The position numbers and the translations under genes are program-made. From Psychrobacter sanguinis (lineage in GTDB: Bacteria; Pseudomonadota; Gammaproteobacteria; Pseudomonadales; Moraxellaceae): DNA of 64,000 nt. The notes under the pieces are model-generated. The model made no database searches, had not been told where the DNA came from, and was given only the letters and a program-made list of their open reading frames with translations. Numbering within the stretch: position 1 is the first letter of the stretch; each line of letters opens with the position of its first letter. The stretch covers positions 2,852,001 to 2,916,000 of the forward strand of contig NZ_CP085990.1 of assembly GCF_020736705.1 (NCBI RefSeq). The letters run 5' to 3'. Positions 63,918 through 64,000 of this stretch are shown piece after piece.

Positions 63918-64000
63918 CACCTAGTACTTCGAAAGTTATTATTTTAAAACTTAGTGCCTTAGAAGTTTTTAACTGAAAAACTCATGCCTTAGAAATTATT
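63916..64000 (+). repeat. Degenerate repeats after tusC, running off the window
   Basis: Three related units of about 30 bp, beginning AACACCTAGTACTTCGAAAG (63916), AACTTAGTGCCTTAGAAG (63948) and AAACTCATGCCTTAGAAA (63978), run head to tail. The array starts at the tusC stop codon and is cut by the window edge. Confidence 0.6.

Noticed and set aside
1..64000. tRNA, rRNA, CRISPR array, insertion sequence or replication origin
   Set aside because: None was recognised: no CCA-ended cloverleaf-like stretches, no regular spaced repeats, no transposase and no cluster of DnaA boxes. A tRNA or covariance scan would be needed for certainty.

Overview
The window looks like a chromosomal segment of a Moraxellaceae gammaproteobacterium, most probably Psychrobacter. 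The reasons are the moderately AT-rich DNA, the gene neighbourhoods (perM-hda divergent from purMN; a glycosyltransferase block between aspS and ilvE-glnE, which is where Acinetobacter keeps its outer-core locus) and the long, Pseudomonas/Moraxellaceae-type isocitrate lyase. This is inferred from gene content; no database search was possible. I saw no tRNA, rRNA, CRISPR array, transposase, integrase or prophage gene. About 50 protein genes were recognised and nearly all are intact.

Positions 1-14000 carry fxsA and ruvC (divergent), a GST/META-lipoprotein pair, a 1-Cys peroxiredoxin, a DUF2057 protein, hda, a PerM-type permease, the purMN operon, a three-gene thiamine-precursor (HMP-type) ABC importer and a succinate-semialdehyde dehydrogenase. 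Positions 14000-31000 carry a LysR regulator facing isocitrate lyase across a 700-bp gap rich in operator-like repeats, a CYTH-CHAD protein, an L,D-transpeptidase, ruvB, a second LysR gene, dnaX with a very long acidic linker, two long proteins I do not recognise (19965-21101 and 26245-27630), lysS and prfA. Positions 31000-46400 carry a stand-alone ketoacyl-ACP synthase III, a NadR-like kinase, an unlinked trpB, the cystine carrier tcyP, a cellular member of the alpha-glutamyl/putrescinyl-thymine pyrophosphorylase family, the aldehyde reductase ahr, hrpA, a DUF1543 protein, a lipoprotein hydrolase and a SohB protease without its membrane anchor.

Positions 46453-60194 are the most variable-looking part. 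aspS on one side and ilvE-glnE on the other enclose an acyltransferase, two paralogous glycosyltransferases placed at opposite ends in opposite orientations, a Stealth-family phosphotransferase, a UDP-glucuronate-epimerase-like enzyme, a GT4, a GT8 and one protein of unknown function. This is best read as a lipooligosaccharide outer-core (OC-type) locus: sugar nucleotides are made (epimerase), transferred (GTs) or added as sugar phosphates (Stealth) to the core. The remainder holds a PAP2 phosphatase next to a GT4 (probably lipid-linked glycan or glycolipid metabolism) and tusDC for tRNA 2-thiouridine synthesis, followed by degenerate repeats running off the end.

Rho-independent terminators are unusually easy to see and delimit most transcription units. 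Many real starts lie downstream of the first possible in-frame codon, and I chose them by Shine-Dalgarno (SD) spacing where possible. No clear self-contained novel system (such as a defence island) is visible. The best candidates for new biology are the thymine-pyrophosphorylase-like gene, the OC-type locus with its unknown 255-aa member, and the operator-like cluster in front of isocitrate lyase.
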